Below are positions 63,769-64,000 of a DNA stretch of 64,000 nt, one piece after another. Made by a program: the position numbers and the translations under genes. The notes below the pieces were generated by a model. That model searched no databases, was not told where the DNA came from, and saw only the letters and a program-made list of their open reading frames with translations. Each line of letters starts with the position of its first letter. Positions within the stretch are counted from its first letter, which is position 1. The stretch spans positions 1-64,000 of the forward strand of contig NZ_VCHQ01000010.1 of the NCBI RefSeq assembly GCF_005860775.1, given 5' to 3'. Source of the DNA: Klebsiella indica (GTDB lineage Bacteria; Pseudomonadota; Gammaproteobacteria; Enterobacterales; Enterobacteriaceae).

Positions 63769-63794
63769 TAGCGGGAGGACTTGTCCTTCCGCTA
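63769..63794. terminator. Hairpin between ycaD and the PTS gene
   Basis: A 12-bp inverted repeat (TAGCGGGAGGAC / GTCCTTCCGCTA with one G-T pair) with a two-base loop lies between the converging genes and includes the stop codon of the minus-strand gene. A bidirectional terminator is likely, though T-runs are weak. Confidence 0.55.
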
Positions 63795-64000
63795 TAGCTG
63801 AGAAGCTATAAGCTCGGCAAACTGGGTTTTATTTTTCACCGTCGTGAATCGTTGTAGCCTGTCTCCCTCATCCAGCCAGCAGACTAAGCGCTGGATTGTC
63901 TGAATATGTTGTTCACTGTTTGCTGCTGCCAGCACAACGATCAGCCGAATATCCGGATGCCCGGGAAACTCAACGTATTCACGACAGCAAAGTAGTGAAA
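63792..64000 (-). CDS. PTS EIIA (fructose/mannitol-type) protein, 3' part only
   Basis: The minus strand is open from the window edge to TAG at 63794-63792, giving 68 residues that end HIQTIQRLVCWLDEGDRLQRF and then FAELIASQL. The pattern GHPDIRLIVVLAAANSEQHI followed by a final Leu-rich helix is characteristic of PTS_EIIA_2 domains, which carry phosphate from HPr to a sugar permease. The phospho-histidine lies beyond the edge. This gene is not next to ycaD in E. coli K-12. It may be a separate EIIA, part of a fused PTS protein or the C-terminus of a PRD-type regulator. Confidence 0.72.
   Translation of the reverse strand, partial: SLLCCREYVEFPGHPDIRLIVVLAAANSEQHIQTIQRLVCWLDEGDRLQRFTTVKNKTQFAELIASQL

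Overview
The window is a piece of an enterobacterial chromosome. Gene order and protein sequence follow the Escherichia/Salmonella/Citrobacter pattern from dacC to ycaD (about 19-21 min on the E. coli K-12 map), with nearly all proteins at their E. coli lengths. Several proteins (YbjM, YbjC, YbjO and especially the FtsK linker) differ clearly from E. coli and Salmonella. ybjH/ybjI, ybjX-macAB and the serW tRNA are missing from their usual places. I place it in the Enterobacteriaceae, most plausibly Citrobacter-like, but cannot fix the genus.

Layout. 1-774: a GC-rich chain of hairpins, then an AT-richer gene-free stretch. 775-12576: dacC, deoR, ybjG, mdfA, ybjJ, ybjK, the sRNA rybB, ybjL, ybjM, grxA, ybjC-nfsA, rimK, ybjN. 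12924-18865: putrescine importer potFGHI, ybjO, rlmC. 18944-21129: a two-component system with no K-12 counterpart here. 21198-24991: arginine transport (artJ; artPIQM). 25196-32288: ybjP, ybjQ-amiD, ybjS, ybjT-ltaE-poxB. 32439-39842: a DoxX-family gene, an ERIC element, hcp-hcr, lysO, aqpZ, ybjD. 40047-44918: cspD, clpS-clpA, a degenerate two-repeat type I-F CRISPR, infA, a second repeat element, aat. 44959-58202: cydDC, trxB, lrp, ftsK-lolA-rarA, serS. 58401-64000: dmsABC, ycaD and the cut end of a PTS EIIA gene.

Functional themes: polyamine, arginine and lysine transport (potFGHI, art, lysO); redox and nitrosative stress (grxA, nfsA, trxB, hcp-hcr, cydDC, dmsABC); envelope maintenance (dacC, ybjG, amiD, lolA, rybB with a sigmaE-type promoter); and N-end-rule proteolysis (aat, clpS, clpA).

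The most notable find is between clpA and infA. Two repeats resembling the type I-F CRISPR repeat flank exactly 32 bases, with no cas genes nearby. In E. coli this is the known site of type I-F loci and of cas-less remnants whose spacers target I-F cas genes. This looks like a comparable relic or anti-cas mini-array. Other points of interest are the uncharacterised two-component system, the hairpin cluster at the left end, the FtsK minisatellite, and a repeat with ERIC-like ends but a different core. All calls are from reading the sequence and recalled family knowledge; no database search was run.
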